This document shows, piece by piece, positions 1 to 11,246 of a stretch of 64,000 nt of DNA. The stretch lies in NCBI GenBank assembly GCA_001465935.1, contig LNKV01000031.1:304329-368328 (forward strand), given 5' to 3'. The notes beneath the pieces were generated by a model. It saw nothing but the letters and a program-made list of their open reading frames with translations. It had not been told where the DNA came from and searched no databases. Position numbers and translations under genes: made by a program. The stretch is from Clarireedia homoeocarpa. Lineage: Eukaryota; Ascomycota; Leotiomycetes; Helotiales; Rutstroemiaceae. Within the stretch, counting starts at the first letter, position 1. Every line of letters starts with the position of its first letter.

Positions 1-2
1 AA

Positions 3-383
3 CCGGCAATCGGTACATTGGGAGCGACGGCAAGTGAGATTCAAATGCAGCAGATGCAGAACTCAGATGTCTTCAAGAAACAGGATATGAAGCCCGCGGA
101 TGATGATCCGTTTAGGATGTATTGGGTCAGAGAGCATGACAATACGTGGTCGCAAAGAAACAGGATGACGATTGATAGTGGGGATATTGGTGAATGCAGG
201 GTAAGTTTTCTGTGGTTTCTTTGAAGTAGAAATGTATCTATGGGTAGTTGGAACCATATCCAGAGGGACTTGGAAGATCTATTCTCTTACCCTAAATTTT
301 TTCAGGATCCTGCTGACATTGTGGACGAACAGTGGTATGTGACAAGTGAAGGTGTATTCTACGCTGTGCGACTTCCATCCTAG
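3..383 (+). CDS. 3' end of an unidentified gene (partial)
   Basis: The reading frame is open from the left edge, so the gene starts outside the window. Exon 3-200 ends at a strong donor (GTAAGT) after ...IDSGDIGECR. The intron runs to the acceptor at 305, or alternatively to a second in-frame acceptor at 332. The last exon ends at the TAG at 381-383 with ...WYVTSEGVFYAVRLPS. The later acceptor drops nine residues (DPADIVDEQ) and joins GECR directly to WYV, which reads more like one continuous beta-rich domain. I do not recognise the family and assign no function. Confidence is high that this is coding and low about identity. Confidence 0.6.
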
Positions 384-1116
384 TTGAAACCAAACCTGCA
401 GCAGCAAATAGTTGTGCAATGACTTTGGAAAAGGGTTGCAATATCCATTCGCCAAAACGCAGGGCTCTCGCCTCGACTCTCTGTTTTCCATGCTTCTCAA
501 GTCTTACGATAACTACAACTCATATAGCAACTTTGGTGGACAAACTTCGATTCAAGGGAGCGATATGACTGACAATTGCGATTTATGAACGGCATGTATT
601 TATGAAACGAAATTTCGCAGGAGCTGTTTAAACTCACATCGCACGTCGGCGATTTATACGATACATTTCTTGACTGCCGCATCCTCCATCTGTTCAGCGT
701 GGCTTGGGCTTGGGCTTTTGGCAGGTAGCAGTCTAGAATGCTTCAATATACTTTTTCTTTTAACGCTTGCACTTCTCTCGTGCATATGTGACCCCAGTGA
801 TTTGCGCGACTCTTCTGAATGGCCGAAAAAACATAGCTTTATTTAGATTGCAAACAAGCCGGTATCTCTTACACCGCTGGTGCGCTTGCTGATCCGTCGA
901 TATTCATCTCGTCTGCTATTCTTAGTATGCCCCGCGTCGTTCCAAGGTTTTCCAATATGCCTTGCGTAATCCAAGGACTTTCCAATATGCCTTTGTTACA
1001 ACCAACTAAGTTGTCTTCCAAGAAGGAACAGCTAAACTGTTTCCTTGGGTCGTTAGCTACTTATTATAAAGGGCTCTTCGTTCACTTCCGACTAATATAG
1101 TCAGAGAGGAAAGTGG
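384..1116. other. Intergenic stretch with repeat remnants
   Basis: I see no convincing gene here. A 20-bp-scale direct repeat (core CCAAGG..TTTCCAATATGCC) occurs near 938-960 and 970-992. From about 993 a block begins TGTTACAACCAACTAAGTTG and carries a TATAAA-like box near 1065. That is what a fragment of a long terminal repeat can look like, but no partner LTR or coding part is visible in the window. Confidence 0.4.
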
Positions 1117-1418
1117 CCTTTATTTTGATAGGACGGTAAAAATTAGGCCTGGACGGTAGGAATCAGGCCTTATTGTCCTGGCCAAATAAGATACACTTTT
1201 CAGTACTTGGGAGATAGAATCGTAAAGTGAGAGTCTACGTTCAAGAAGCTTAGACACATAGGTTTAGATTAAACTATAGACGATTCTATAAAGAGAGAGA
1301 AAAAAATTCCAGCCCTTATTTGACTAGAACAGTAGGAATTAGGCCTGGACAGTAAGAACTAGGCCTTATTGTCCTGGCCAAATAAGATACACTTTTCAGT
1401 ACTTAGAAGATAGAATCG
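1117..1418. repeat. Two direct copies of a ~104-bp repeat
   Basis: Copy 1 lies at about 1117-1222 and copy 2 at about 1315-1418. They share a long identical core that includes GGCCTTATTGTCCTGGCCAA and a common end (GATAGAATCG). Between them a short inverted match to that end (CGATTCTATA, 1281-1290) is present. The pair looks like a remnant of a dispersed element; no coding part is seen. Confidence 0.75.
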
Positions 1419-1579
1419 GCGGGCTATGGTATTGCAGATGTTGAGACTCTTATAAGAGACCGGCCGACGCGGCGAGCTTGTCCCCATGGATTAGAATCCG
1501 ATATTATTCCACCTCTCCGAGGAAAAGAAGTGTCTGGAGTCGAAGCCGGTACTGGTACTGGCAGGCGAAAGCTTTGCAG

Positions 1580-2620
1580 ATGTGGAAGAGAATTACCTTC
1601 AAAGTTCATCACGTAGGTATAGCGGATACAAATAACCTGTATTGTATAGCTGATCGGCTGCTTTGGAACAGTTTCATATTCGCCCTTGTCAGACATGGTA
1701 GGCTGGAATATAGTGATGAATTCAAATATAAGTATCCCACTCGTGAAGGCACAGATGTTGATGATAGTTGGCTTTGTGATAAGATGGAAGAAGCGTATGA
1801 CAGTCAGCTAGGCTCTCCACCTTGGTTTCCATATCGTAGGATCAGCTTTGCAACATATCTGAGAGTCAGTCCAGCGCACTTAATCGAATACAATGATGTT
1901 TAAGCTAACTTGGCCTCAGCGGGAAGAACTTGCCACTGTTAGTGATCTCCCCCAAAGTTTCTTCTCATCCATAGACACTGACTTAACCATCCCCACTTCA
2001 ATAGCACCACGATGTAAAAGACTGGGGTGTATATACTACAGCCAAAATCGGTTTCCTCAGGACTAGAGATATCCAATCTAAAAGTATCTTTAGACGGCAT
2101 TATCGTTTCCCTTCAGACTATAATGAACTAGCCGAAAGAAGACTATGGATGTCAAAACTCGACGATCTAATTCGAAAAGTCAACGGCCACGGCAGATTCA
2201 TTATTGAAATTGAAGAAGAGCCAAACTTCAAGTATTTATCCATCATCTCATCCTTTATCCCCAATCCTAACGACTTATAGTTTCTACCTAATTCTTCTTC
2301 TCTTTGCTATCCTCTTCAGTGTTCTTGCTGGAGTAGTGTACGGCTTGCTAAGGAAAAATATCTCCGAAGCTATGACGCTCTCTAGTTTCATAGTTGCTGT
2401 TGCGGCGATGATACTTGCCTTCCTAGCTGTTGGAGAGCATTTTGGGCTCCAGAAACTGGATAGTGAAATTGCTTTTGATTACAATTCAGAGAGTGGAGAT
2501 TTTGATTTGGCCAATGGTATCAAAATGGGAATGTTGGATGCAAATGATGCTGCTGCTTTGGCGAAGTCGAGGCGTAGATCAGAGAGTAGATATAGAGATG
2601 ATGAAATAAATAGCAAATAA
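1580..2620 (+). CDS. Unidentified fungal membrane protein with two transmembrane segments
   Basis: I read three exons. The first ends at 1897 (...HLIEYND). The second is 2005-2231, entered after a CTTAAC branch site and a CAATAG acceptor, and starts HHDVKDWGVYTTAKIGF. The third is 2281-2620, after a 49-nt intron with a perfect CTAAC branch site. Phases agree across both introns. The soluble part carries the string PPWFPYRRISFATYL, then GHGRFIIEIEEEPN. Two hydrophobic helices follow (FYLILLLFAILFSVLAGVVYGL and TLSSFIVAVAAMILAFLAVG) with a charged tail. The region resembles a conserved but unnamed fungal family. The 5' end is uncertain: 1580 is the first ATG in this frame, but the frame is open from 1478 and an upstream exon is possible. 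No function is assigned. Confidence 0.55.
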
Positions 2621-3675
2621 GATAGTAGGGCTTATCAAGTTCCAAAAAAATAAATATTCTAAAATACAGTAAACAGTCAGCTTTACAGGAAAACTCATTC
2701 TCAGTGACTCCGGACAGCATCTGCGCGTGAATTGATTTCAGCGAGGAAGATTAAACTTAGTAAGGCTGCTTCAACTATCTCCAAGAAAGAAAAGAATCGT
2801 GAATGTGCACTAACTATCAAATTTTGGAAAGTTGTTTGTTTGATATATCGCATGTCATATTCATGATTTATCAGCCGAGAACAGTATAACGGGAACAAGC
2901 ATGATAAAGTGATGCGAGGCCAGGTCATTGCTATATGTAGAATTGCGATCGTTGAGAAATAAGTTTATGACTGGCGGTTTTCCTCAGATTCTAGCTCCAC
3001 ATCTTTTCTTTGATACCAAGTACTTCTGCCCACGATACTGTCACTACTATATTTGCCGCCTTATTCTGTATGCAAACCATCACTTTTTCCGCTCTATTCC
3101 TCTATGTCGAGGCGGTGAGAATGCAGGATGAAGCAGATTCTAACCTTTTTGTTATTGCGTTTATGCAATTATCCGGTGGTTCTTTGACGATGTTTGCCGA
3201 CCTTCTTGGCTACCTGGTACTTCAGTTAAGCTTTCACCCGCCATTGGTGATGATGCAGCAATTGAGCAAAGCTCCAATGCTCATTTGTCAAATCCTGTGA
3301 GAGAATAAAGCCAGAAGGACCTTGCAGGATTGTATTTGAACTTCGACATTTGTTTCCCATCTCCTTCCCCTCCGCACTTATTCCACCTCTAACAACGACA
3401 GTTTCGCGATTAGAAAGATAAGACACAATCCTCAAATTTTTAAAACAATGTCCGTCAACGCCATGATAGCTTACGATGAGTAGTGGCATCTGCCGGTATG
3501 TTCATACCAGCTTTGCGTCTCCACACACTAACATCGACGCATTCTTTAGAAGTTTAGATACCGCAGATAGCTTTTCGGCACTGCCTACCCACCGAAATCA
3601 TCGAAACACAGCAGAGCTATTTCAACCTCTCAATTAGATACATCAGAAACATCAAACCTGTCTCATGCGACAATC
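2621..3675. other. Intergenic stretch with one weak hydrophobic reading frame
   Basis: A + strand frame at 3010-3300 encodes about 96 residues with two hydrophobic stretches (TIFAALFCMQTITFSALFLYV and a later LLGYLVLQL), but it has no ATG start and no clear splice partners. It may be an exon of a small membrane protein or chance. Nothing else in the stretch is supported. Confidence 0.25.
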
Positions 3676-3923
3676 GTGGGGGAGGGTCCAGATTCCATTG
3701 CACAATATCAGCTGGTTGCAGGTATCGAACAAAGCTCGGAAGACGAAGCGGAGAGATTATTCTCGAAATTTCTCAGGAGATTATGCTGTCGACAATTCCC
3801 AACTACAGGAATGGAGATGAAAAATAGAACATCACATTGTTTGCCTTGGAAGGTACGTAGCAAATTGTATGTTATTAGAGCAGAGGTCACAACAGCCCTT
3901 GAAGCACCCTCAAACGTTCGCTT

Positions 3924-4360
3924 TTGAGCCACCTTCTGATGATCCGCCCTCCGGCGCACCTGTCTCTTGCCAGTATGATGAGTATGCTAAAGAAGCAAAA
4001 GGACGACTTCCCTTCGCTATGGATTCGAAAGGTCTTTGTCATCGCGGCTTATAATGATGCAAACAACCACCCAATTCCCAAAGTTGCCCTCTGCACGATA
4101 GACACTGGTAATCTGCAGGGTAACATAGTCTCTAGAGACTTTGTTGAAAGTCAACTGGGATTTCCACAATCGAGCTTCCGTAAACTAACGGCGGAAGGAA
4201 AAAAAGGGAGCCGTGGGGATCACAAATCACACGTTTGTGTCGCAATACAACTGGCCGCTGCAAACTTGCAATGGTGGTTGTGAAGAAGATGAATTAATTA
4301 TCCGACGATATTGTGTTGATGAGAACGAGGATGGGATTCGAGGAGGGCACGGAGGGGTTG
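3924..4360 (+). pseudogene. Fragment of a retropepsin-like (aspartic protease fold) fungal protein
   Basis: The frame from about 4030 reads VALCTIDTGNLQGNIVS, then a helix-like FVESQLGFPQSSF and LTAEGKK. The D-T-G triplet followed by N-x-x-G-N-I-V-S is typical of retropepsin-like domains common in fungal genomes. After LTAEGKKG the likely continuation (GAVGITNHTFVSQYNW) lies in the +1 frame, which suggests a frameshift. No start codon, complete domain or terminus can be assembled. I treat it as a decayed copy, though a missed intron is possible. Confidence 0.4.
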
Positions 4361-4601
4361 CGTTGCTGTGAAGGTCCGTGCACGCCAATGACGATGGCTG
4401 GATGATCCAAATGTGCAGGAACGCAAGAAACCGATCTCACTTGTTTTGCTTTCCTACTATAGACCTCCAACCTGCCTACCTACCCCTCATACCCCCATTC
4501 CCAGTCAACGACCACCGACAGGCTATTATCGGAACAGCAACTATCTGCGCAGTCATTTCTGAACAAAAGGCAGCTCTTGACAGAGCTCGCGGCTGTGCAT
4601 A

Positions 4602-6768
4602 ATGTGGAACGATGAAGACAATAACCCATACGGAACGAGCTTTGAACGGCGTGACTCGATAACTTCTTCGATAGCAAATCCGAACTCACCTGGGTCTCGT
4701 AAGTCCTTCATTTCTCAGGCTCGGTCGTTTTTTTTTTTCATGATAAATTCTATTTAATTTTACGGAGATCCGGGCGCTGACGAGGAGGATTGGGAATTTG
4801 TAGCAGACCATGGTTTTGGCGGGCCGCGCACTCCCTCTACACTCAGCGAGAACCACGATAACGATGGAGATCAACCCCCCCCAACCTTCAACACGAGTGA
4901 TGCTGGAAGCGATGAGGATTATGGAGAGGCCTCGCAAGCCACAAGGAGACAGAAGAAGGGAGGCTATGATAGTCGCATCGAGCAAATCCTCTACGAAAAC
5001 CCGGATCTACCTATATTGATCGTTGATGCTGGGAAGAGTTCTGAAAGTGGGGGAAAGTATATCGTGTATACAATTAGAACTGGAGTACGAGCTAGATATC
5101 AGGCAAATTGCTAAACACTGACATTCTGGTAGGATCTAGAAGTTCGTCGGCGCTATTCTGAGTTTGCATCTCTAAGAGATGCCCTCGCCAGGTTACATCC
5201 TACCTTGATCATCCCGCCGATTCCCGAGAAACATACAATGGCAGACTATGCTGCGAATCCAACAAAGGCGAAACAGGACCAGCAAATAATAGACCTCCGG
5301 AAGCGTATGTTGGCTGTGTTTTTGAACCGGTGCAGGAGAATGGAGGAGGTACGGAACGATGGGGTTTGGTGGAGATTCCTTGACCCAAATGCGAGCTGGG
5401 TAAGTTTGTGGGCAGAGTTTGCAAAGATTCGCATTCTAATGGCTATCAGAACGAAGTTCTTCATTCGCATCCTATTGCTTCAATCCCAAAATCGAACATG
5501 AAAGCCCCACCACTCGACCCTGCGAACCCTACACCTGCTCACGCATTCCTCCCTGTCCCTGCATCCTCTGCAAAACTTAGAGCTGCTGCGACAACTGCTA
5601 CGAATGCTCAAGGAATGCTAGCACAACCTTCCGAATACGCTGCGGCTCCTTCGACCGCGGCGCATACGATTCCTGGACCGCAACTTTTCGGTAGATTTCC
5701 CCCAGAAAATGCGCACTTAAGCGAGCAAGAACTGGATCCTTACTTCATTAGCTTTGAGTCTGCAACGAAGGATCTCGAGTTACTGTTGACTGGACCTATC
5801 GAGAGGGTTAACCGGAGGACTTTGACACATCTGACTGCGTTGTCCTCGGATCTGGCTGAGCTTGGTGCTAGATTTAACGGCTTTTCCTTATCAGAACCAT
5901 CGGCATCCCTGGCGGCAGCTATTGAACGAGTGGGTCAAGCAGTTGATTCTTCATACATCGCTACCGAGGAGCTTTCTGCTTCCCTAGGCGCAAGCTTTGC
6001 TGAACCAATGAGGGAGAGCGCGCAATTCGCAGGGGTGGTTCGTAGTGTCCTTCGCTATCGGGTATTGAAGAGGGTCCAGCAAGAAATGACGAATGAGGAT
6101 TTAGCGAAGAAGAGGGCTCTGCTAGAGTCATTGGAAAGAAGTGAAACTGAAGCAAAAAGGATCGACCAATATCTGAACAGCAGCGGAACTGCTAATATAC
6201 CACGGCGATCAAATTCTTTAGCACACGAACCACCTCAGTCGAGACGCGAGACAGTACAAGATGATACTGCGTCAATCGACTCCGACTTTCCTCCTACCCA
6301 TGGCGAAACGCCGTCCGCATCTCAAGGTGTCCCACAGACCGAAGAAATTCCTCCTACGCACCGAAAAAGTTCAAGTGGAAACTTCATCACTAACAAAATC
6401 TTTGGCCGTATTAGCCATGCAGTTCATGGCGTTGTTGATGTCGATCCTGAACGAACACGAAGAGATCAAATCGGAAAGACGCGAGAGTCCATCTCACAGT
6501 TGGAGCAAGCCCAACACGCATCAGAACAAGATGTCCGGGACGCAAGCGCTGGTGTACTAAAAGACCTAAAACGATTTCAGCTGGAGAAAGAAGATGATTT
6601 GAAGAGATACATGGTAAGCAGATCCACTTTTTTTACAATGTATCTTTGACCATCCAAACTAACCCATCTTAGCTTGCATACGCTAGGAGTCAAATCGAAT
6701 GGGCCAAGAAGAACAAGGAGACATGGGAAGAGGCGAAGGCTGAGGTGGATAAGATAGAAAATAATTGA
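4602..6768 (+). CDS. SNX41: Sorting nexin SNX41/Atg20-type, PX-BAR protein
   Basis: Five exons (4602-4698, 4768-5084, 5133-5399, 5450-6613, 6673-6768) sum to 647 codons (646 aa). All four introns have GT-AG ends. After an acidic, disordered N-terminus (MWNDEDNNPYGTSFERR...) comes a PX domain (~107-225) with the phosphoinositide-binding signature RRRYSEF and the PPIPEKH loop. The remainder is helical and BAR-like, interrupted by a low-complexity linker (~380-450), and ends in EWAKKNKETWEEAKAEV. Family knowledge: Snx41 and Atg20 bind PI3P, form heterodimers with Snx4/Atg24, and act in endosome-to-Golgi recycling and in selective autophagy. Length and domain order fit SNX41. The SNX41 versus Atg20 name is the less certain part. 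Confidence 0.88.
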
Positions 6769-7782
6769 TATGGGTGAGAGAGCATGTATGAGCAACTTTT
6801 TGTCAGATGAGGTAATATTGATACTGGCTTTCAAGATCCCATCTACAAAGGGGAGTTTAGGTGAGCTTAGGCACTTTATGTACTTATGAATGAGAGAAGT
6901 GCCAGCGCAGCGTTGCGTGGGGTTTAGAGCATCATACCCGGGTGATGATATGAATGGGGCCGGGTTTGTAGTATGAATGAATTACGTGGACTAAATGGAT
7001 TAGTAGTTACGGTTCAAGTTTGGTGTTGTGGGCGAATGATTTCTATTTTTTTCTTCATTGTTTGTGGTGAGAATGTGGTGAGATGAGGGCGTGGTCTGAT
7101 GATGAGGGATAGAGGATTTATGCTGCATGGTTTCATCAGGTCCCTCACTGCATTAGCATGGGGTGTTTTGTCTACATTCGCTTTCCATCAGCAAAAGCAG
7201 CGGCCACTAAGGAGGTCCTTTGCTTTCACCAACTTCCGCTCATATAAGGTGAATAGCTAGTCACTATCAAAAAGACCGGCCACGAAGGAGGTCTTTCACT
7301 CTCCCCAACTTCCGCTTATATAAGGAGAATGGCTAGTCGCTAGCAAATGCGGAGGGAGGAGAAGATTATTTATCTCCTAAAACAATTTCGTGCGAAGGGA
7401 GGCGAGGGAAATAGCGGTTGAGGGCAAGAAGTGTTAAGTGGAGAAATAGCGTTCGAATTCGGAATGTAACTTTCGGGTAAATCTACGGGAGACGAAACCA
7501 GCGCCACACACGCCACACACGCCACATAGGTGGAAGCCACAAGCTCAGCGCACGGACACATAGCTGATCTGGGGTAATTATGGCACTCGAGCAGGGTTCC
7601 TTGCCTTTGTTGACTGATGACGTAGAATCATATCATCATCATCCCGAGGTTCTCCATGTGAAGTTCGAACTAATCATATTTCCCCTCTATAACAAGGGGT
7701 CGTATTAATACAGATTATTATTTCAGTTGGGCTTTATAAATCTCACTCATATCGACACTGGTGAAAGCAAGGCGACGAAATC
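6769..7782. other. Intergenic stretch between SNX41 and the carrier gene
   Basis: No gene is supported. The stretch holds a tandem pair of about 78-bp units (listed separately). The last 200 bp are the presumed promoter and leader of the carrier gene, with a TTTATAAA-like element at 7733-7740, about 45 bp before its ATG. Confidence 0.5.
7192..7348 (+). repeat. Tandem duplication of a ~78-bp unit
   Basis: Units at about 7192-7270 and 7272-7348 share GGCCAC.AAGGAGGTC, CCAACTTCCGCT.ATATAAGG and GAAT.GCTAGTC. They differ by scattered substitutions, so the duplication is not recent. Each unit holds an ATATAAGG box, so it may represent duplicated promoter sequence. Confidence 0.7.
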
Positions 7783-9569
7783 ATGGCGAACGTGTACAAC
7801 AGTCAGCTGGTACGCGGTCGCTCCTCGTTCGTCATTAAAATTCATATTGACAAGATATCTAGGATGCATTCACTCTCTACCACAAGAACAATGAAGAATC
7901 AAATTCCTCCTCGGCCGTCTCTACTGCTCTTCCAGCACTCGGCCATGCTCTAAGCGGCGCAACTGGAACAGCTATCTCCAATCTCTGCATCTACCCCCTC
8001 GACCTAATAATAACCCGCCTCCAAGTTCAACGCGCCCTCAGTAACACCAATCAATCCTCCACTTCTACCTCTCTCGCGAGTTCACAATCCCAGAGATACA
8101 CCTCCGTGATCGACGCCTTCCAAAAGATCTACAGCGAAGAAGGAGGTCTTTCCGCCCTTTACTCTGGCGTTCTTCAAGACACGTCGAAGTCCATCGCTGA
8201 CTCCTTCCTCTTCTTCCTTTTTTACGGCTATATCCGAACCCAACGTCTTCATTCTCATAATTTCACATCCAAAGATGCGCTTCCGGTTCTCGAAGAACTG
8301 GGCGTGGGGGCGTTGGCGGGAGCAATTAGTAAATTCCTCACCACGCCCCTCGCCAATGTGGTTGTAAGAAAGCAAACGCATTCCATGACGAGCTCGAATA
8401 GCAAGTCCCCTTCGCTTTCAGCCATTATGCAGTCAATTATGGAGAAGAAAGGATTGGCAGGATTTTGGTCCGGTTATAGTGCTAGTTTGATCTTGACGCT
8501 GAATCCAAGTTTGACGTTTTTCTTATTTGAGTTTTTCAAGAAATCTCTTATCCCAAGCCATAGGAGAAATGATCCGGGAACCACTACTACGTTTCTTCTG
8601 GCTGCAATGTCTAAAGCCATCGCATCATCAATCACATACCCCTTCTCGCTCGCCAAATCCCGTGCCCAAGTCTCAGGGCATGCACCGATCCGCGATTCCA
8701 CGATTTCGAATCTAAAACGCGATGCCAATGCTGCGACCAGTTCAAATCAGTCGAAGAAAGACATCGGGAGAGATGCAGAGAAACATCTTCAGGATGCAGG
8801 TCGACAGGTGAAGAGAAACTCGGTGTTTAGTTTGATAGCAAGGATATACAGAGAGGAGGGCCTAGGGGCGCTGTATGAGGGAATTGGAGGAGAGATTCTA
8901 AAGGGTTTCTTGGGCCATGGATTGACGATGATCGTGAAAGATAGGGTGCATGAGGTTATTTTGAGTTTGTACTTCTGGGTTCTGAAGATGTTGAAAAGGA
9001 TGCCTGGCAAGGAGGAGGTTCAGGAGATGGTTGTCGAGAGGACGGAGAAGACGGCGGAGAAGGTGAAGGAAGGAGGGGATGGAGCCATACAGAGTGCAAA
9101 GGGGGTAGGGGAGAGAGTTATTGGCGGTGCAAGAGATGTTGGGGAGAAAGTAGGCCTTCCTACTAGCGCGGAGCAAGTCAGCGTAGTAGGGAACAACATT
9201 GCGGAGACCGCGAAATCAACCACAAGCAAAGCTGTCGATGCAGCTAAGGATATGAGCGACAAAATCACGTCGGGCACTACAGATAAGACAAAAGGATTTA
9301 GAGAAACAACTGGTGTAGTAGGTGAAAATATCTCGGAGAAAGCAACTCAGGTGGACGATTACACGAGGAAGGAAGCGGGGCACTTATTAGGAAATGCGGG
9401 GGAGCAGTTGGGCGGAAAGGTCGATGTGGCGGGTGCGAGTGGGTATGCGAAGGAGGAGAAGGGAAATCTTTTGGGGAATGCGGGGGAGATGTTGGGGGAA
9501 AAGATTGAGGAGGTGGGGAAAGGGGTCAAGGAGGCTAGTGGGCATGGGACTAGGAATGGAGAGGAGTAA
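7783..9569 (+). CDS. Mitochondrial-carrier-family transporter (peroxisomal adenine-nucleotide carrier-like) with long repetitive C-terminal tail
   Basis: A tiny first exon (7783-7809, MANVYNSQL) is followed by a 53-nt intron and one long exon (7863-9569), 577 aa in all. The first ~310 residues form three carrier repeats marked by YPLDLIITRLQ, TPLANVVVRKQ and YPFSLAKSRAQ, variants of the PxDxxRxQ signature. Repeat ends carry YSEEGGLSALYSG and YREEGLGALYEG. The layout resembles peroxisomal ATP/AMP carriers (PMP47/ANT1 type), but substrate and membrane are inferred. From about residue 325 the protein continues for roughly 250 residues of Gly/Ala/Lys/Glu-rich amphipathic sequence with repeats such as LLGNAGEQLG and LLGNAGEMLG, like LEA proteins. 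Carriers are normally ~300-350 aa, so this tail is unusual. Confidence 0.8.
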
Positions 9570-9996
9570 GGAGTTGGGAAATTGGGAAAGAACAGGGTAT
9601 GGTGGCAAAACATTATCCTGGGAAGGGGACGTTAAAATTGTATACATATTTGTCTGAGGGCGCTTCATGAGGAAATGTAATGTTTAGCTAATTCACTTGT
9701 ACATATTTTGGTGATAGCTATTGAATTTAGCATTCGATCTTAAATGTTCTCTGATTAGTTTTTCCGGTTAGTTTACTCTGTTCAGTGTAGAAGAAATAAC
9801 CTGATTTGGAACAATATATCTGAACAACTTCTTTCCTGACCAATGCTCGAACAACGTGTCGAATATTTAACAGTACATTCTAAAGTGTATAAATAGCATT
9901 CTTTTTTCATTTTTAATAGTTGATTAATTGATATATGTGACAAAAGTTCATCGAACATACTAGAACTTCACTCAAAAACGTAGACCTAATAGCACT
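9570..9996. other. Intergenic stretch
   Basis: The sequence is AT-rich with no supported gene. The 3' flank of the carrier gene and the 5' flank of the next gene share this space. No repeat or RNA gene is recognised. Confidence 0.5.
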
Positions 9997-10983
9997 ATGG
10001 AGACCAGTTCCGAAAGGCCTCCAGAACTTGCCAGATTAACCAAAGAAAATCTGAAAGCGTTAGAAGAAATGCACCGAACGATAAACGGTGAATCTACGTC
10101 CACGGTAGCCGGAGGCTCAAGGACAGATTCTAGCTTCCCGCGTCTTACATTTGAAAATGGCATCCTTGATACACTGCACTCCACGCCCCCTGGAAACTTT
10201 GATTATCTACAAGATCGCCTCGACAGAGAACGCAACTCGCCGCCGCCGACCAAGTCAGAGTATGATTATTTTGTCTATGAAATAATGGGAGCTCCTGATA
10301 AGATGGCAATACTACACATTTTGTCCAAGTTCCTCAGAGATTTCGAACCAGGTTATGCTCGTGCGGTTGAGCAAGCATTCGATGACTTTCCCAAGAACAT
10401 CGGGTTTAATGATGGGCTTCCAGTTGCAAAGCCACAATTCTGTGAAGGCCTTCTTACATCAGAATTCGAACCATTTCCGATCCGTTACAAGCTTGGGGGG
10501 CCCGCTGTTCCCATAGCATCTTTAAACCCTCCAACTTTACCACATCTGGCTGGGGAGGTCGAAGAGCCAGAGACGGATGTGCTATTGGCGACGGCAAAAG
10601 CTGCATATGATGGTGCTTGTATGGTATATGGCAGATGCAAGGCGAGGGAATTCCTCGAAGATGCTGATCCTGTCGGTCATGCATTTGTTTCGACGTTTGT
10701 AATTAACGGGGGTATTCTTAATATCTTTGCGAACTATTCACTTGAAACCCCAGCCGGAACCAAATATCACCAATGTCTTATCTCGAGCTCGTCACTCATG
10801 GAGAGCTATGAGGATTTCAAAAAAGCTGTGCGGCGTTTGAGGAATATGCAGGATGATGCTAAAGAAGTCGCGGAGAAGTTGAAGGGCGAGCTATGTGAGA
10901 AGTGGATACTGCATTATCAACTCGTGCTCCAAGGATACAGGAGACTGGCAAAACAGGAGACTGGCAACACTACCGATACCTGA
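9997..10983 (+). CDS. Single-exon protein of an expanded fungal family, possibly PD-(D/E)XK nuclease-like
   Basis: This is an intronless 328-aa ORF with a clear ATG (METSSERPPELARLTK). The first ~50 residues are polar. A conserved-looking core then runs from LTFENGILDT through FCEGLLTSEFEPF, GGPAVPIASL, LPHLAGEVEE, AAYDGACMVYGRCKA, PVGHAFVSTFVINGGILN and SSLMESYEDFKKAVRRLRNMQDDAKEV. This order matches a family I remember as multicopy in plant-associated fungi, in which the LPH.AGEWK segment looks like an E-x-K catalytic element of restriction-nuclease-like folds. In this copy that segment reads GEVEE, so the lysine is missing and activity may be lost. Family membership is moderately sure; function is inference. 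No signal peptide is seen. Confidence 0.6.
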   Translation: METSSERPPELARLTKENLKALEEMHRTINGESTSTVAGGSRTDSSFPRLTFENGILDTLHSTPPGNFDYLQDRLDRERNSPPPTKSEYDYFVYEIMGAPDKMAILHILSKFLRDFEPGYARAVEQAFDDFPKNIGFNDGLPVAKPQFCEGLLTSEFEPFPIRYKLGGPAVPIASLNPPTLPHLAGEVEEPETDVLLATAKAAYDGACMVYGRCKAREFLEDADPVGHAFVSTFVINGGILNIFANYSLETPAGTKYHQCLISSSSLMESYEDFKKAVRRLRNMQDDAKEVAEKLKGELCEKWILHYQLVLQGYRRLAKQETGNTTDT

Positions 10984-11246
10984 TGATTTAATTTACTCGC
11001 GGAGTACTTGAAAAGTTTGCTAACAAAGGAAGGGAATAAGTGCTCTGTGCAAGACTTAGCTACGAACAGTATGTCCGCACTGTCGTCTGTGAATTTCTAG
11101 GAAATCATGTTTCATTATAACGCCAACACATCTTACTATCTGCGTGCTCATACTCTGAATCACGTATTCAAATCAAGAATTATATATTTATTATACACTC
11201 TACGTGCCCTATACTCCGTCTAGTAAATGCAAATACACTCCCATCC

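Noticed and set aside
9359..9668. Open frames on both strands over the carrier tail
   Set aside because: They are shadows of the G-rich repetitive C-terminus of the + strand gene.
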